A DNA stretch of 64,000 nucleotides from Ochrobactrum quorumnocens. Lineage in GTDB: Bacteria; Pseudomonadota; Alphaproteobacteria; Rhizobiales; Rhizobiaceae. The translations under genes were made by a program, and so were the position numbers. The notes below the pieces were generated by a model, which was not told the DNA's origin, did no database searches, and was given only the letters and a program-made list of their open reading frames with translations. Positions 8,797-17,766 of the stretch are shown in pieces (position 1 is the stretch's first letter; each line of letters opens with the position of its first letter). The stretch covers positions 1,612,001 to 1,676,000 of the forward strand of contig NZ_CP022604.1 in NCBI RefSeq assembly GCF_002278035.1. The letters are read 5' to 3'.

Positions 8797-9771
8797 TTAC
8801 TCCGCAGCTTCGTGCAGCGGTTCCTGTGCAGCTAACCAGCGCTCGGATTCGAGCGCCGCCATGCAGCCCATACCAGCGGCAGTCACTGCTTGCCGGTAAA
8901 TATCATCGGTAACGTCACCGGCGGCGAAAATGCCTGGCACGTCGGTAGCGGTCGAATCGGGTGCGGTCCAAAGATAGCCATTTGGCTTCTGCTTGAGCTT
9001 GCCCTCGAACAAAGAAACGGCAGGTGCATGCCCAATAGCGACGAAAACCCCGTGAGTTTCATGCTCACTCAGCTCACCCGTCACGATATTCTTGAGACGA
9101 ACACCCGTTACCGTTGCCCCCATTGGCGGCTTGGCTTCGGTGCCGACGATTTCATCAATAACGCTGTTCCAGATAACCTTGACGTTTTCGCGCGACATCA
9201 GGCGATCCTGCATAATCTTCTCAGCGCGGAAACCTTCACGGCGATGCACCACAGTAACGCTCTTGGCGATATGCGAAAGATAGAGTGCTTCTTCGACTGC
9301 TGTATTGCCGCCGCCGACCACAACCACATCCTTGCCGCGATAGAAGAAGCCATCACAGGTCGCACAAGCTGAAACGCCACCGCCCATGAAAGTCTGTTCA
9401 CTTTCAAGACCAAGCCACTTGGCTTGAGCGCCAGTCGCGATAATCAATGCATCGCAGGTATAAACGGTGCCGGAATCGCCAATCAAACGGAAAGGCCGCG
9501 ACGTCGTATCAACTTCCGTGATGATGTCATAAAGGATTTCAGCGCCAACATTCTGAGCCTGTGTCGCCATCTGATCCATCATCCATGGCCCCTGCACTGG
9601 CTCGGCATAGCCCGGATAGTTTTCCACATCCGTCGTGATCATCAACTGGCCGCCCTGCTGCAAACCGGTAATGATAATGGGCTTGAGCATCGCGCGTGCA
9701 GCATAAATCGCCGCCGTATAGCCTGCCGGACCAGAGCCGATTACAATAACGGGCGCATGACGCTGTGACAT
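8797..9771 (-). CDS. trxB: Thioredoxin reductase
   Basis: Cytoplasmic NADPH-dependent flavoenzyme that reduces thioredoxin, 324 residues. FAD-binding GSGPAGYTAAIYAAR at 12-26, redox-active CATC at 136-139, NADPH-binding VVVGGGNTAVEEALYLS, and the C-terminal FAD motif IFAAGDVTDD are all present. The start at 9771 (MSQRHAPVIVIGSG) is preferred to the upstream in-frame codon because it is the conserved N-terminus. Followed after 15 bp by lsrB, so the two are probably co-transcribed. Confidence 0.96.
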   Translation of the reverse strand: MSQRHAPVIVIGSGPAGYTAAIYAARAMLKPIIITGLQQGGQLMITTDVENYPGYAEPVQGPWMMDQMATQAQNVGAEILYDIITEVDTTSRPFRLIGDSGTVYTCDALIIATGAQAKWLGLESEQTFMGGGVSACATCDGFFYRGKDVVVVGGGNTAVEEALYLSHIAKSVTVVHRREGFRAEKIMQDRLMSRENVKVIWNSVIDEIVGTEAKPPMGATVTGVRLKNIVTGELSEHETHGVFVAIGHAPAVSLFEGKLKQKPNGYLWTAPDSTATDVPGIFAAGDVTDDIYRQAVTAAGMGCMAALESERWLAAQEPLHEAAE

Positions 9772-9972
9772 GGGAATAGTTCTCCGGTCCAAAATCGATT
9801 TAAATCGTGGGCTTTCGGCTCACCAGAATCGCCTTCGCGCCCAGCTTTGCCAATGCCCTGATATTGTGGCCAAGGTAGGTCTGCGATCCGCTGTTTGCAA
9901 GGTTGGAGCAGCATTTGCTGCGCTTTAGCCACAGCTTGTCACCATTCAGCACAATGATGCTGCATACCCACA

Positions 9973-11490
9973 TTGCGGCTGGCAAGTTCCCGCGTTAAAC
10001 ACAGGACAACAAAGCAGCTTTCAAAATCGCTGGAGCCGAAGGCCATATACAAGACCGTTGCTAATATCTGTGCGCGTTTCGGCCTCGTCATGGCTGTAGC
10101 AATGCTATTGCCTGCGGCAATCGACTTGCGTGACGGCAGCGATGACTGGCTTATTTTCGTGCGTTCTGCGGCAGCAACCGGTGCATTATCAGCCCTGATC
10201 CTGTTTGCCACCCAAAACCAGAACACGCGCTTCACACCGCGCCTTGGTTTTTTGCTAACTGCATGTCTGTGGCTGACAGCCAGTTTTCTGGGATCGATCC
10301 CGCTTTATTTTTCGCATCTGCCGATCAGCTATGCGACCGCTTTCTTTGAAGCCATGTCAGGCGTGACCTCCACTGGCGCCACAGCATTGACAGGCCTCGA
10401 TGAGATGCAGCGCGGAATTCTACTCTGGCGTTCGCTTCTGTGCTGGATCGGTGGTGTCGGCTTCATCGGCTTGGCGCTATTAATGCTGCCTTCGCTGCGC
10501 GCAGGCGGCCTCGCACTCTTTCACATGGAAAATTCCGACAAATCGGAAAAAATTCTGCCGCGCATGAACCAGATCGCGCTCGGCATCGTTATGGCCTATC
10601 TCACTCTGACAGCCGCCTGCATGATTGCGTATTTCGCAGTTGGCATGAGCATGTTTGACGCGATCAATCATGGTCTGGCAACAGTCGCAACGGCAGGCTT
10701 CTCGACGCACGATAGTTCATTCGGCTTTTACGAAGGCAACCGGAAGCTGCTCATCGTATCGACGGTTTTTATGGCGCTTTCGGCCCTACCATTCGTCCTT
10801 TATATCAAGGCATTTATGCCACGTCGGCTCGAGTCACTTGCCGATCCGCAGGTAAAACTGTTTTTTGCCCTCGTCATCGGCTTCAGTTTCCTTCTCGCAA
10901 TTGTTCTAAGGCTTGGTTCGAACATTCCGTTTGGCGATGCACTCATCTCCGCATCGTTTCACTTCGTCTCCGTCATCACGACAACTGGCTTTACGACCGA
11001 GGATTATTCGCTGTGGGGACCACCAGCCCTTGGCATTTTCTTCCTCGCATCGTTTCTTGGAGGCTGCGCAGGATCGACATCTGGCGGCATCAAGATGAAC
11101 CGCCTCATCATTCTATGGAGCCTGACACAAGCCAATCTCGCACGCCTTGTCATGCCCCATGCAGTTATAAAAATCCGGTACGGTTCTTCTGAGGTGTCTG
11201 GCGAGATCGCTCAGAACGTATTGCTCTATCTGTTTCTTTATATTGCATCGCTCATTATCGGCGCTGTTTTGCTGGCTTCCCTTGGTCTCGATTTCGTATC
11301 GGCCTTCACCGGCGCATTGACCGCATTGTCGAACGTAGGCCCAGGATTCGGGGATACGATCGGGCCTGCTGGTAATTTTTCAACGATCCACGACCCGGCA
11401 CTTTGGGTACTTTCGTTTCTCATGCTGGCCGGTCGTCTTGAACTCGTAACCATATTTATCCTGTTCACACGTACTTTCTGGATGCGCTAA
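9973..11490 (+). CDS. trkH: Trk/Ktr-type potassium uptake membrane protein
   Basis: Potassium-translocating subunit in the inner membrane. The long open frame encodes 505 residues with about ten membrane segments and the four selectivity-filter-type loops: MSGVTSTGATALTGLD, the NHGLATVATAGFSTHD loop, SFHFVSVITTTGFTTEDY and TALSNVGPGFGD. The family is usually about 480-490 residues. The 5' end is uncertain: 9973 is a TTG without a convincing ribosome site and no ATG occurs in the next 35 codons, so the true start may be a later non-ATG codon. A TrkA-type NAD-binding partner is not encoded nearby. Confidence 0.88.
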   Translation: MRLASSRVKHRTTKQLSKSLEPKAIYKTVANICARFGLVMAVAMLLPAAIDLRDGSDDWLIFVRSAAATGALSALILFATQNQNTRFTPRLGFLLTACLWLTASFLGSIPLYFSHLPISYATAFFEAMSGVTSTGATALTGLDEMQRGILLWRSLLCWIGGVGFIGLALLMLPSLRAGGLALFHMENSDKSEKILPRMNQIALGIVMAYLTLTAACMIAYFAVGMSMFDAINHGLATVATAGFSTHDSSFGFYEGNRKLLIVSTVFMALSALPFVLYIKAFMPRRLESLADPQVKLFFALVIGFSFLLAIVLRLGSNIPFGDALISASFHFVSVITTTGFTTEDYSLWGPPALGIFFLASFLGGCAGSTSGGIKMNRLIILWSLTQANLARLVMPHAVIKIRYGSSEVSGEIAQNVLLYLFLYIASLIIGAVLLASLGLDFVSAFTGALTALSNVGPGFGDTIGPAGNFSTIHDPALWVLSFLMLAGRLELVTIFILFTRTFWMR

Positions 11491-11615
11491 CAACGCTTTA
11501 GACGGTTTACATCCTGTCGTTTCTTTTGGTATGAGCAGGATTAGATTGCGCTATAGCAGCGCTGAGTGTTTTATAATTACGCCTGAATGAAATTTCATTG
11601 CGCGCGGAGTTTTGC

Positions 11616-12086
11616 ATGCCGATCAAGGCTGATCTGGACGAAATCGATTGGAAAATCCTTCGGGAGCTCCAGAATAACGGGCGCATCACCAATGTTGAGC
11701 TAGCCGAACGTGTCGGTATCTCTGCCCCTCCCTGCCTGCGTCGTGTGCGCAAGCTGGAGGAAAGTGGCGTCATTCGTGGCTATCGCGCCATACTGAATGG
11801 CAATGCGCTCGGGCAGGATCTCGTAGCATTCTGTTCAGTGGGTCTGCATCGTCAGGCAGACGCCGATCTCAAGGCTTTTGCCGAAAAGACCAAGCAGTGG
11901 CCGCTTGTACGCCGCGCATGGATGGTATCGGGCGAGTCCGATTTCTTGCTCCATTGCGTCGCACGCGACCTCAACACCTTTCAGACTTTCGTTATCGAAG
12001 AGCTGACCGCCGCTCCTAATGTGGATTCGGTACGCACAGCCCTGACCATTCGTCCTGTGAAAGACGAACCGCTGATGATTCTCTAA
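11616..12086 (+). CDS. lrp: Lrp/AsnC-family transcriptional regulator
   Basis: A 156-residue feast/famine regulator. The N-terminal AsnC-type helix-turn-helix is WKILRELQNNGRITNVELAE then RVGISAPPCLRRVRKLEESG. The C-terminal RAM ligand-binding domain includes VSGESDFLLHCVARDLNTF. The ATG at 11616 is preceded by GCGGAG. It lies between trkH and the glycosyltransferase in the greA-lps-lrp-trxB neighbourhood also seen in Sinorhizobium, which supports orthology to that lrp. Effector amino acid unknown. Confidence 0.9.
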   Translation: MPIKADLDEIDWKILRELQNNGRITNVELAERVGISAPPCLRRVRKLEESGVIRGYRAILNGNALGQDLVAFCSVGLHRQADADLKAFAEKTKQWPLVRRAWMVSGESDFLLHCVARDLNTFQTFVIEELTAAPNVDSVRTALTIRPVKDEPLMIL

Positions 12087-12154
12087 CTCAAATATTATTG
12101 AATGAGAGAGCGATTGCGTTCATGCGCAGTCGCTCTTTTTCTTTGGACGTAATT

Positions 12155-13228
12155 CTAACTACTAAAAACCTGTTCATAGACTGCGCTGATGGCGTCAGCC
12201 TCTTTTTCAAGCGGGAAAGCTTCGCGAACATAGGCGAGCGCATTTTCGCCATCGCGTTGAGCCAAGGCAGGTGCGGCCAGATAAGGTTCGATTGCATCGC
12301 GCAGCGCATCACCGTCGCCAGCTGAAACAAAACTGCCCGTACCTTCCACGATCATCTCGGCATAAGCACCGGCATCGCTCGCAACCACGGCTGTTTTTGA
12401 AGCCATGGCTTCCAACGGGGTGAGACCGAAACCTTCATTTCGGGACGGCGCGACATAGAGCGTGAGACGTCGATACCAGATGCGCACATCCGGCACTTCG
12501 CCGAGAATGTGGATGCGATGCTGCAATCCGGCTGCAGCAATACGTGCCTTTAAACCATCTTCAAATGGCTGATGTTCGGCAGTCGTCCGACCTGTGATGA
12601 TTGCCGTCCATTCCGGATATTTCGGCAAAAGCGCAATCATCGCATCAACAAACAGGTCCGTGCCCTTGGAGTGACGCACACGCCCAAAACAGCCAATGGC
12701 ATATTTTCCGGGCAGACCTGATGCGCTGAACTGGTCTTCTTTACCAACGGGCGGATGAAACCGCTCAAGGTCAACGCCATGCATGATGACCTGATGCGGT
12801 ACTTCGAGAAAACTGCCCGAACGGCCGCTGGTCGCGATCACCGCATTCATGCGGCGGATCAGCCACTTGGTGAAGGGTTTGTGATGACGTTGCGCGGCTG
12901 AAGTGAACACCAGCCGCAACTTCATACGCAGGACATCGCGCATGAAAATACCTGCAAGCATTTCGATATTCCGGCGTGCATGCCAGATACGGAAACGCCG
13001 TTTGGCAGGTTTTTTCCAGAACGAAAAAAGAGCGCCCCAGCCGAGATGCGGCAGAGTTTCAGGCAGCCCGGGACCCATCGTTGCAATTCCTAATCCCTTT
13101 GCACGCTGCAAAGGGATTAGCTGAACAATAGTCGAAGTCACACCAGAAAGGCGGCGCTTGAAGTTGGGCGCTACGACTTCGACCTCTTGAACCGGAACAA
13201 ACCCGCTATTGGGCCTCTTATCTGGCAT
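12155..13228 (-). CDS. lpsB: Glycosyltransferase family 4, LPS core (LpsB/LpcC-like mannosyltransferase)
   Basis: A 357-residue GT-B enzyme expected to add a core sugar to lipopolysaccharide at the cytoplasmic face of the inner membrane. The GT4 signature is visible: IGCFGRVRHSKGTDLFVDAM for the donor domain and PSRNEGFGLTPLEAMAS, the EX7E motif, for nucleotide-sugar binding. It follows greA by 7 bp. In Sinorhizobium lpsB sits next to greA, and Rhizobium LpcC is a functional homologue that adds mannose to Kdo; on this basis I propose the same role. The start at 13228 (MPDKRPNSGF) avoids overlap with greA. Confidence 0.8.
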   Translation of the reverse strand: MPDKRPNSGFVPVQEVEVVAPNFKRRLSGVTSTIVQLIPLQRAKGLGIATMGPGLPETLPHLGWGALFSFWKKPAKRRFRIWHARRNIEMLAGIFMRDVLRMKLRLVFTSAAQRHHKPFTKWLIRRMNAVIATSGRSGSFLEVPHQVIMHGVDLERFHPPVGKEDQFSASGLPGKYAIGCFGRVRHSKGTDLFVDAMIALLPKYPEWTAIITGRTTAEHQPFEDGLKARIAAAGLQHRIHILGEVPDVRIWYRRLTLYVAPSRNEGFGLTPLEAMASKTAVVASDAGAYAEMIVEGTGSFVSAGDGDALRDAIEPYLAAPALAQRDGENALAYVREAFPLEKEADAISAVYEQVFSS

Positions 13229-13235
13229 TACGATC

Positions 13236-13709
13236 TCAAATGAACTTGAGACCGAGAATCTCGTATGAACGCGAACCACCGGGTGCATTGACCTCAATGG
13301 TATCGCCTTCACCTTTGCCGATCAGTGCACGCGCGATTGGCGAAGAAATCGAAATTCGGCCTTCCTTCACATCGGCCTCTTGATCGCCGACGATCTGATA
13401 GACTTTCTCTTCCTCAGTATCTTCATCGATCAATGTGACGGTTGCGCCAAACTTGATCTTGTCACCGGAAAGCTTTGTTACATCAATGACTTCGGCACGA
13501 CCAACCAGCTCTTCCAGCTCATTGATACGGCCTTCATTCAAGCTCTGGGCTTCCTTGGCAGCGTGATATTCGGCGTTTTCCGAAAGATCGCCGTGCGCGC
13601 GCGCTTCAGCAATTGCCTCAATGATCCGCGGACGTTCACTTTGCTGACGCGTGCGGAGTTCTTCCTTGAGGTTTTCGAAACCGCGAGGGGTCATAGGGAA
13701 CTTTTCCAT
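13236..13709 (-). CDS. greA: Transcription elongation factor GreA
   Basis: Cleavage factor that rescues backtracked RNA polymerase, 157 residues, the normal length. An N-terminal coiled coil carries the acidic tip ([18 protein letters not shown], with D and E that chelate Mg in the polymerase channel), followed by the FKBP-like C-terminal domain ([18 protein letters not shown]). The start at 13709 ([18 protein letters not shown]) matches the family N-terminus; an in-frame ATG seven codons earlier is less likely. Followed 7 bp later by the glycosyltransferase, so an operon is likely. Confidence 0.96.
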   Translation of the reverse strand: MEKFPMTPRGFENLKEELRTRQQSERPRIIEAIAEARAHGDLSENAEYHAAKEAQSLNEGRINELEELVGRAEVIDVTKLSGDKIKFGATVTLIDEDTEEEKVYQIVGDQEADVKEGRISISSPIARALIGKGEGDTIEVNAPGGSRSYEILGLKFI

Positions 13710-14079
13710 ACCCAGTCCAGTCCTTTCCATCGCCCGCCGCGCTTCCCTCCAGGATGAGCGCGACGGCAGTTTGATTGCCCGCCTGATCCTGCTCCATGAC
13801 TGGCTCAGGACACCCGTCCGGAAGGTTTAATCGCCTGCCGGTACACAAAAAGAAAACGGTCGCCGAAACACATGCTTCGGAACCGTTCAAAGTGATGTTA
13901 CTGTAACTATAGCATTTTCATCGGTCATTTCACGAAGAAAAATTTAAGCCTGTTAATTCTACAAAGCTAATGCATTTCCAGTTTAAGAGGTATCGTCGGA
14001 AATGCGTCTCACTATTTGTTTTTACGCACATCTTGTTCCGAAAACGGGTTCCCGCTTTTCGGGATGTGCTCTGGCGTTC
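13710..14079. other. Intergenic region upstream of greA, no gene seen
   Basis: 370 bp between greA and the convergently placed DUF1176 gene. The left part must hold the greA promoter, which I could not pin down. The right part holds a palindromic repeat (14026-14069). No coding or RNA gene is supported. Confidence 0.6.
14026..14069. repeat. Intergenic palindromic repeat (module A variant)
   Basis: Imperfect palindrome with outer arms GCACATC/GATGTGC and inner arms CCGAAAACG/GCTTTTCGG around a GGTTCCC centre. It resembles members at 43910-43956 and 47091-47135. Confidence 0.7.
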
Positions 14080-15135
14080 CTATTTGGCTTGAATGGGCCA
14101 GCTTGCAGGCCATTTCTCAGGACCACCATCGTAATTGCCATCGCAGTCGCCTTTGGAGCGCTCCTGCAAAAGCACAAACCGCACGTGTCCTTCGCCTGTG
14201 TCTGTGGCTTTCCAGACATCATAGATGCCACAATCGCCTAAGCCCCTGCCCTTGAAGAAAGCTGTCAGCGTCTTGCTCTGCTGCGACCAGTCAATGTTCC
14301 AAGCCTGATCGGTGACGGTTGGGCCATCGTCGGAAATCGTTGGCAACGAAATCGGCACCACCTGATTCTCGTACTGGCTGTAGAATACATAAGGCTGATT
14401 ATAAGCGCCGGGCGAACCGCATGGCATTCCGATCAGGTTGAGCCCATCTGCGATCTTCGTTTCAAAGCCCCCGCCAGTGCTGAAAGAATTTCCGCTTGAA
14501 GTCCCGCACACACCGTTTTCATCGGTGAAGTCCTTGCGAATCTGCTCGGGCACCTGCTCGATTGAAGCGATGATTTTCACCTCCGGCGGTGGCGGCGCAG
14601 GGTGCCCACCTTTTGCCTGCAATGCATCGACAGTACCGGCGCGCGATTGCTGCTCATCGGCGTAGATCAAGCTCCCGATTAATCCTGAAAGTGAGTAGTT
14701 CGAGGTTTTGCCTGCGAATTTGAGTTGTAGTTTCTGACCATTCTTCATGGCATTGATCAGTTTGGTAACCGCAACCGCATCGCCATAATTGAGCCGGTCA
14801 CTCTTGAGCGAGGCCACCGAGGCTTCAGTCGTCAGCACCAACGAGCCATCGACAGACAGCTCCAATTTGCCTGAAACCTTGGATGGATCAATATATGAAA
14901 GCTGCACCTCCGGCTTGGAACCGACTGCGCTGCTGCGATATAGACCAAGTGCAGGCGCGCCTTCACTCGCGACCGGAGTGAAGCTCAATGTGCAGTTCTG
15001 CGCAAAATCACATTGAACAGAGGTATCTCGGATCAGTTTATAGGCAGCCTGCGATATGCCAACGTCTGAAAGCAGCGATGTGGTTGCCACTCCCGCCAGC
15101 AGAATTGCTTTAAGCCCAAGTTTCAGAAAAAACAT
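14080..15135 (-). CDS. Secreted DUF1176 domain protein
   Basis: Exported protein of unknown function, 351 residues from the chosen start MFFLKLGLKAILLAG. A Sec signal peptide ends near SQA-AYKL. The remainder fits the DUF1176 family: an N-terminal region with the Cys pair CDFAQNCTLSF, a Pro-rich middle (HPAPPPPEV) and a C-terminal part with paired cysteines (GVCGTSSGN, GLGDCGIYDVWK, SKGDCDGNY), suggesting disulfide bonds in the periplasm. The start at 15135 has GGGGTTGG upstream; an alternative ATG lies four codons earlier. It stands alone between repeats. Confidence 0.75.
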   Translation of the reverse strand: MFFLKLGLKAILLAGVATTSLLSDVGISQAAYKLIRDTSVQCDFAQNCTLSFTPVASEGAPALGLYRSSAVGSKPEVQLSYIDPSKVSGKLELSVDGSLVLTTEASVASLKSDRLNYGDAVAVTKLINAMKNGQKLQLKFAGKTSNYSLSGLIGSLIYADEQQSRAGTVDALQAKGGHPAPPPPEVKIIASIEQVPEQIRKDFTDENGVCGTSSGNSFSTGGGFETKIADGLNLIGMPCGSPGAYNQPYVFYSQYENQVVPISLPTISDDGPTVTDQAWNIDWSQQSKTLTAFFKGRGLGDCGIYDVWKATDTGEGHVRFVLLQERSKGDCDGNYDGGPEKWPASWPIQAK

Positions 15136-15183
15136 AACCAACCCCATAAGATTTAAAATATCAACGGACTAACACGTCGCATT

Positions 15184-15285
15184 TAGAGCATGATCCGACC
15201 GGAGTGAAACGAGGATCGATAAGATTATGCTTCAAATAAAAGAGTTTAGAGCGCCGATCTGATTTCATCAGATCGGCGCTCTAAA
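15184..15285. repeat. Two adjacent palindromic elements, one a perfect 18-bp inverted repeat
   Basis: TTTAGAGCGCCGATCTGA (15245-15262) pairs perfectly with 15268-15285. To its left is a degenerate AGCATGATC...GATTATGCT palindrome (15186-15231). The GATCTGAT core recurs at 24297-24315. The element lies in the divergent gap between the DUF1176 gene and a DMT transporter. Confidence 0.8.
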
Positions 15286-15385
15286 ATACTGTCTTGCCGA
15301 TCCAACGTGATATTTTCTATAGCATGGCCACCCCGGAAAAATGATCCAAATCATTGCGGGCGTTTTTCGTGGGGATGAAGCAACA

Positions 15386-16297
15386 ATGACGCGCGTACAG
15401 GCAAATTTACTCCTCCTTCTGGCGGGTGTCATTTGGGGCATGGGCTTTGTGGCGCAATCCACGGCCATGGCAAGTATTGGCCCCTTCCTGTTTATCGGCG
15501 TGCGTTCCGCAATTGCAGCGCTCACCGTTTTGCCGTTCTCTATTGCTGAAGGCAGACGCTCACCGCACAAGCTCCAAAACCAGAATTATCTCTTTTTCAT
15601 GCTTGTAGGAGCTACTCTTTTTACAGGTCTCGCCCTGCAGCAGATTGGGCTGATCACAACATCAGTCACCAATGCTGGCTTTCTCACTGGCCTTTATGTC
15701 GTGATGGTGCCGGTATTGGGTGTCATCCTTTTCCGCAGCTGGCCTCATCCAGTGGTATGGCCAAGTGCGGCTGCATGTCTTGCAGGTATCTTTCTTTTGT
15801 CAGGTGGAACATTAAGCGCACTCAAGCAGGGCGATTGGCTGGTCATTTGCGGCGCAGTTTTCTGGGCCATGCAGGTTCTGCTGATCACCCGCGCCAATCG
15901 TGCCGGACGCCCTATCACACTTAGCTGCGTGCAGTTTGCGACCGCAGCCGCTGCCGGCCTGATGATTGCCGCAGCCGTCGAAGACATCAACTGGAACGTC
16001 ATTGCGCTCACATGGAAAGAACTGCTGTTTACAGGCGTCTTTTCATCTGGCGTTGCGTTCACCCTGCAAGCCATCGGCCAGCGCTATACCACATCAGCAC
16101 AGGCAGCTATTTTCCTATCATCTGAAGCTTTATTTGCGGCTCTGTTCGGTGCGATGTTCCTGGGTGAACGCCTGACATTCATCGGCTTTATCGGCTGTGG
16201 CTTGTTGTTTGCTGCGATGCTCGCCGTGGAATTGGTTCCCATGTACTGGAAACGCAAGGCGGAACCTATCCCGGCCACTGAACAGCTTAGCCTTTAA
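15386..16297 (+). CDS. EamA/DMT-family transporter
   Basis: Ten-helix drug/metabolite exporter of the inner membrane, 303 residues, made of two EamA halves: LLLLLAGVIWGMGFVAQSTA opens the first, GDWLVICGAVFWAMQVLLIT the second. The end of the second half has the family signature SSEALFAALFGAMFLGERLT. The start at 15386 (MTRVQANLLLL) has GTGGGGATG upstream and places the first helix directly after the N-terminus; an ATG at 15341 would add 15 residues. Substrate unknown. The 3' end overlaps the convergent DMT gene by 11 bp. Confidence 0.85.
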   Translation: MTRVQANLLLLLAGVIWGMGFVAQSTAMASIGPFLFIGVRSAIAALTVLPFSIAEGRRSPHKLQNQNYLFFMLVGATLFTGLALQQIGLITTSVTNAGFLTGLYVVMVPVLGVILFRSWPHPVVWPSAAACLAGIFLLSGGTLSALKQGDWLVICGAVFWAMQVLLITRANRAGRPITLSCVQFATAAAAGLMIAAAVEDINWNVIALTWKELLFTGVFSSGVAFTLQAIGQRYTTSAQAAIFLSSEALFAALFGAMFLGERLTFIGFIGCGLLFAAMLAVELVPMYWKRKAEPIPATEQLSL

Positions 16298-16637
16298 ATA
16301 TCAGCGCCGCACCGCCTGCGATCAACGCAAATCCAAGCAGATGATTCCAAGTGAAGGCTTCTTTTAGATAAAAGATCGAGAACAGGCTGAAGATCACAAG
16401 TGTGATGACTTCCTGCATCGTTTTCAGCTGCGCAGCGGAATAGACCTCATGACCGATGCGGTTTGCTGGCACAGCCAGACAATATTCGATCAGCGCGATC
16501 CCCCAGCTGATGAAAATAACCGTCACCAGCGGCGTGCTGGTGAATTTCAGGTGCCCGTACCAGGCAAAGGTCATAAAAACATTAGAGCCGATCAAAAGCA
16601 GAATCGGCAGAATACTCGGCGACATCAGTGCTGACAT
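16287..16637 (-). CDS. Small four-helix DMT protein (DUF486 family)
   Basis: A 116-residue membrane protein with four hydrophobic segments (ILPILLLIGSNVFMTFAWY, TVIFISWGIALIEYCLAVPA, ITLVIFSLFSIFYLKEAFTW and GFALIAGGAALIF). This matches the DUF486 group of half-size DMT proteins, which probably act as dimers. The ORF is open to 16706, but MSALMSPSILPI at 16637 is the natural start of a membrane protein; the second Met four codons on is also possible. Function unknown. It overlaps the convergent EamA gene by 11 bp. Confidence 0.8.
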   Translation of the reverse strand: MSALMSPSILPILLLIGSNVFMTFAWYGHLKFTSTPLVTVIFISWGIALIEYCLAVPANRIGHEVYSAAQLKTMQEVITLVIFSLFSIFYLKEAFTWNHLLGFALIAGGAALIFKG

Positions 16638-16858
16638 GGAAAGAACTTTAGGGACCGGAAGGACATTGTCGCGGCTTGGCCCGAAACCGCTGCAAACAAA
16701 TAGCAAAAAGGCATGAAGATTTCGCCAAAGTTATGACCACTGATTTGGCGAGAAATGACCTTATTTGCGCCATAGCCCTTAACGCACTCACTGACTGTTC
16801 GTTTACGCTTATCGACTAATATGAGCCTAAGCCCGGTTTCACAATGAAAGGCAGGGAC

Positions 16859-17734
16859 ATGAGTATTGCGTTGTCCAATCGCTTTCATCGCTATCTAATA
16901 CCGGCATCTCTGGCGCTGTTCGCTCTGGCTGCCGGTTGCTCAGGAGAACGTCCGCCGCGTCCGCAAGCCGAAATCGGCAATGCTGACATAGCGCTGCCGC
17001 CCGCTCCTGTTGCTTCCGCCAATGCTCCGCGAGAAGAGCGTGTTGTTGGGTTGGCGGAAGAAATCGAAAACAATGCCAATGAGATGACGACGCAGAGCCA
17101 GCCGCATTATACCGGCGATTATGGCTTCGCAGCTCCTGTTCAAAACCCGGTCAGCACAGCCGAAAACATTTATGCAATGTCTAATTCGGATGCGGCCTGC
17201 CGGACGCGTCTGAAGCGCCTGGGTGTTGTTTTCACAGAGAAATCACCCATCAATCAGAGCGGCAGCTGCCGCATCGATAATCCTATCGAAGTCAGCGGCT
17301 TTAACAGCGGTTCAATTGCTTTCAAACCTGCCGCAACACTGAATTGTCAGGTAACTGAAGCCTTTGCGCGCTGGATCAAAGGCGATCTGCAACCATCGGC
17401 ACGCCTGCGATATCTTTCCGGCGTCAATACGATTCACAATGCCGGTGGCTATTCATGCCGGACGATGAATCACCGCCGTGGCGCAAAGATGTCCGAGCAT
17501 TCGCGCGGCAATGCCATCGACGTGACCAAAATTGTGCTGAACAACGGTAAAAGCATAACCGTTCGCAAACCTAGCTTCTTCGCCTTTCGCGAAAAAGGCC
17601 TGCTCAACAGCGTTCGTTCCGATGCCTGCGATTACTTCACCACGGTACTTGGCCCCGGCTATAACCGCGAACATGCCGACCATTTTCACTTCGATCTGAT
17701 GCAGCGTCGGAGCGGCTATCGGGCCTGCAAATAA
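16859..17734 (+). CDS. Extensin-like C-terminal domain lipoprotein
   Basis: A 291-residue envelope protein. A lipoprotein signal peptide ends at the lipobox LAAGC (Cys27), followed by a Pro-rich linker. The C-terminal half is the extensin-like domain: SEHSRGNAIDV and HADHFHFDL place His, Asp, His and His as in zinc peptidases of the LAS (M15/MepA) group that cleave peptidoglycan peptides. Cysteines (CRTRLKRLGV, GSCRIDNP, GYSCRTMNH, SDACDYF) probably pair. The start at 16859 has AGGCAGGG just upstream. A cell-wall role is inferred. Ends at a terminator shared with the convergent thioesterase gene. Confidence 0.83.
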   Translation: MSIALSNRFHRYLIPASLALFALAAGCSGERPPRPQAEIGNADIALPPAPVASANAPREERVVGLAEEIENNANEMTTQSQPHYTGDYGFAAPVQNPVSTAENIYAMSNSDAACRTRLKRLGVVFTEKSPINQSGSCRIDNPIEVSGFNSGSIAFKPAATLNCQVTEAFARWIKGDLQPSARLRYLSGVNTIHNAGGYSCRTMNHRRGAKMSEHSRGNAIDVTKIVLNNGKSITVRKPSFFAFREKGLLNSVRSDACDYFTTVLGPGYNREHADHFHFDLMQRRSGYRACK

Positions 17735-17735
17735 C

Positions 17736-17760
17736 AAAAAGCCCGGATCAACCGGGCTTT
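17736..17760. terminator. Bidirectional terminator
   Basis: AGCCCGG (17740-17746) pairs with CCGGGCT (17752-17758), flanked by A-run on the left and TTT on the right. It serves the extensin-like gene and possibly the convergent thioesterase gene. Confidence 0.85.
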
Positions 17761-17766
17761 CCATAA

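Noticed and set aside
9772..9972. tRNA or small RNA between trxB and trkH
   Set aside because: No cloverleaf with T-loop GTTCRA pattern and no terminator; it appears to be plain divergent promoter sequence.
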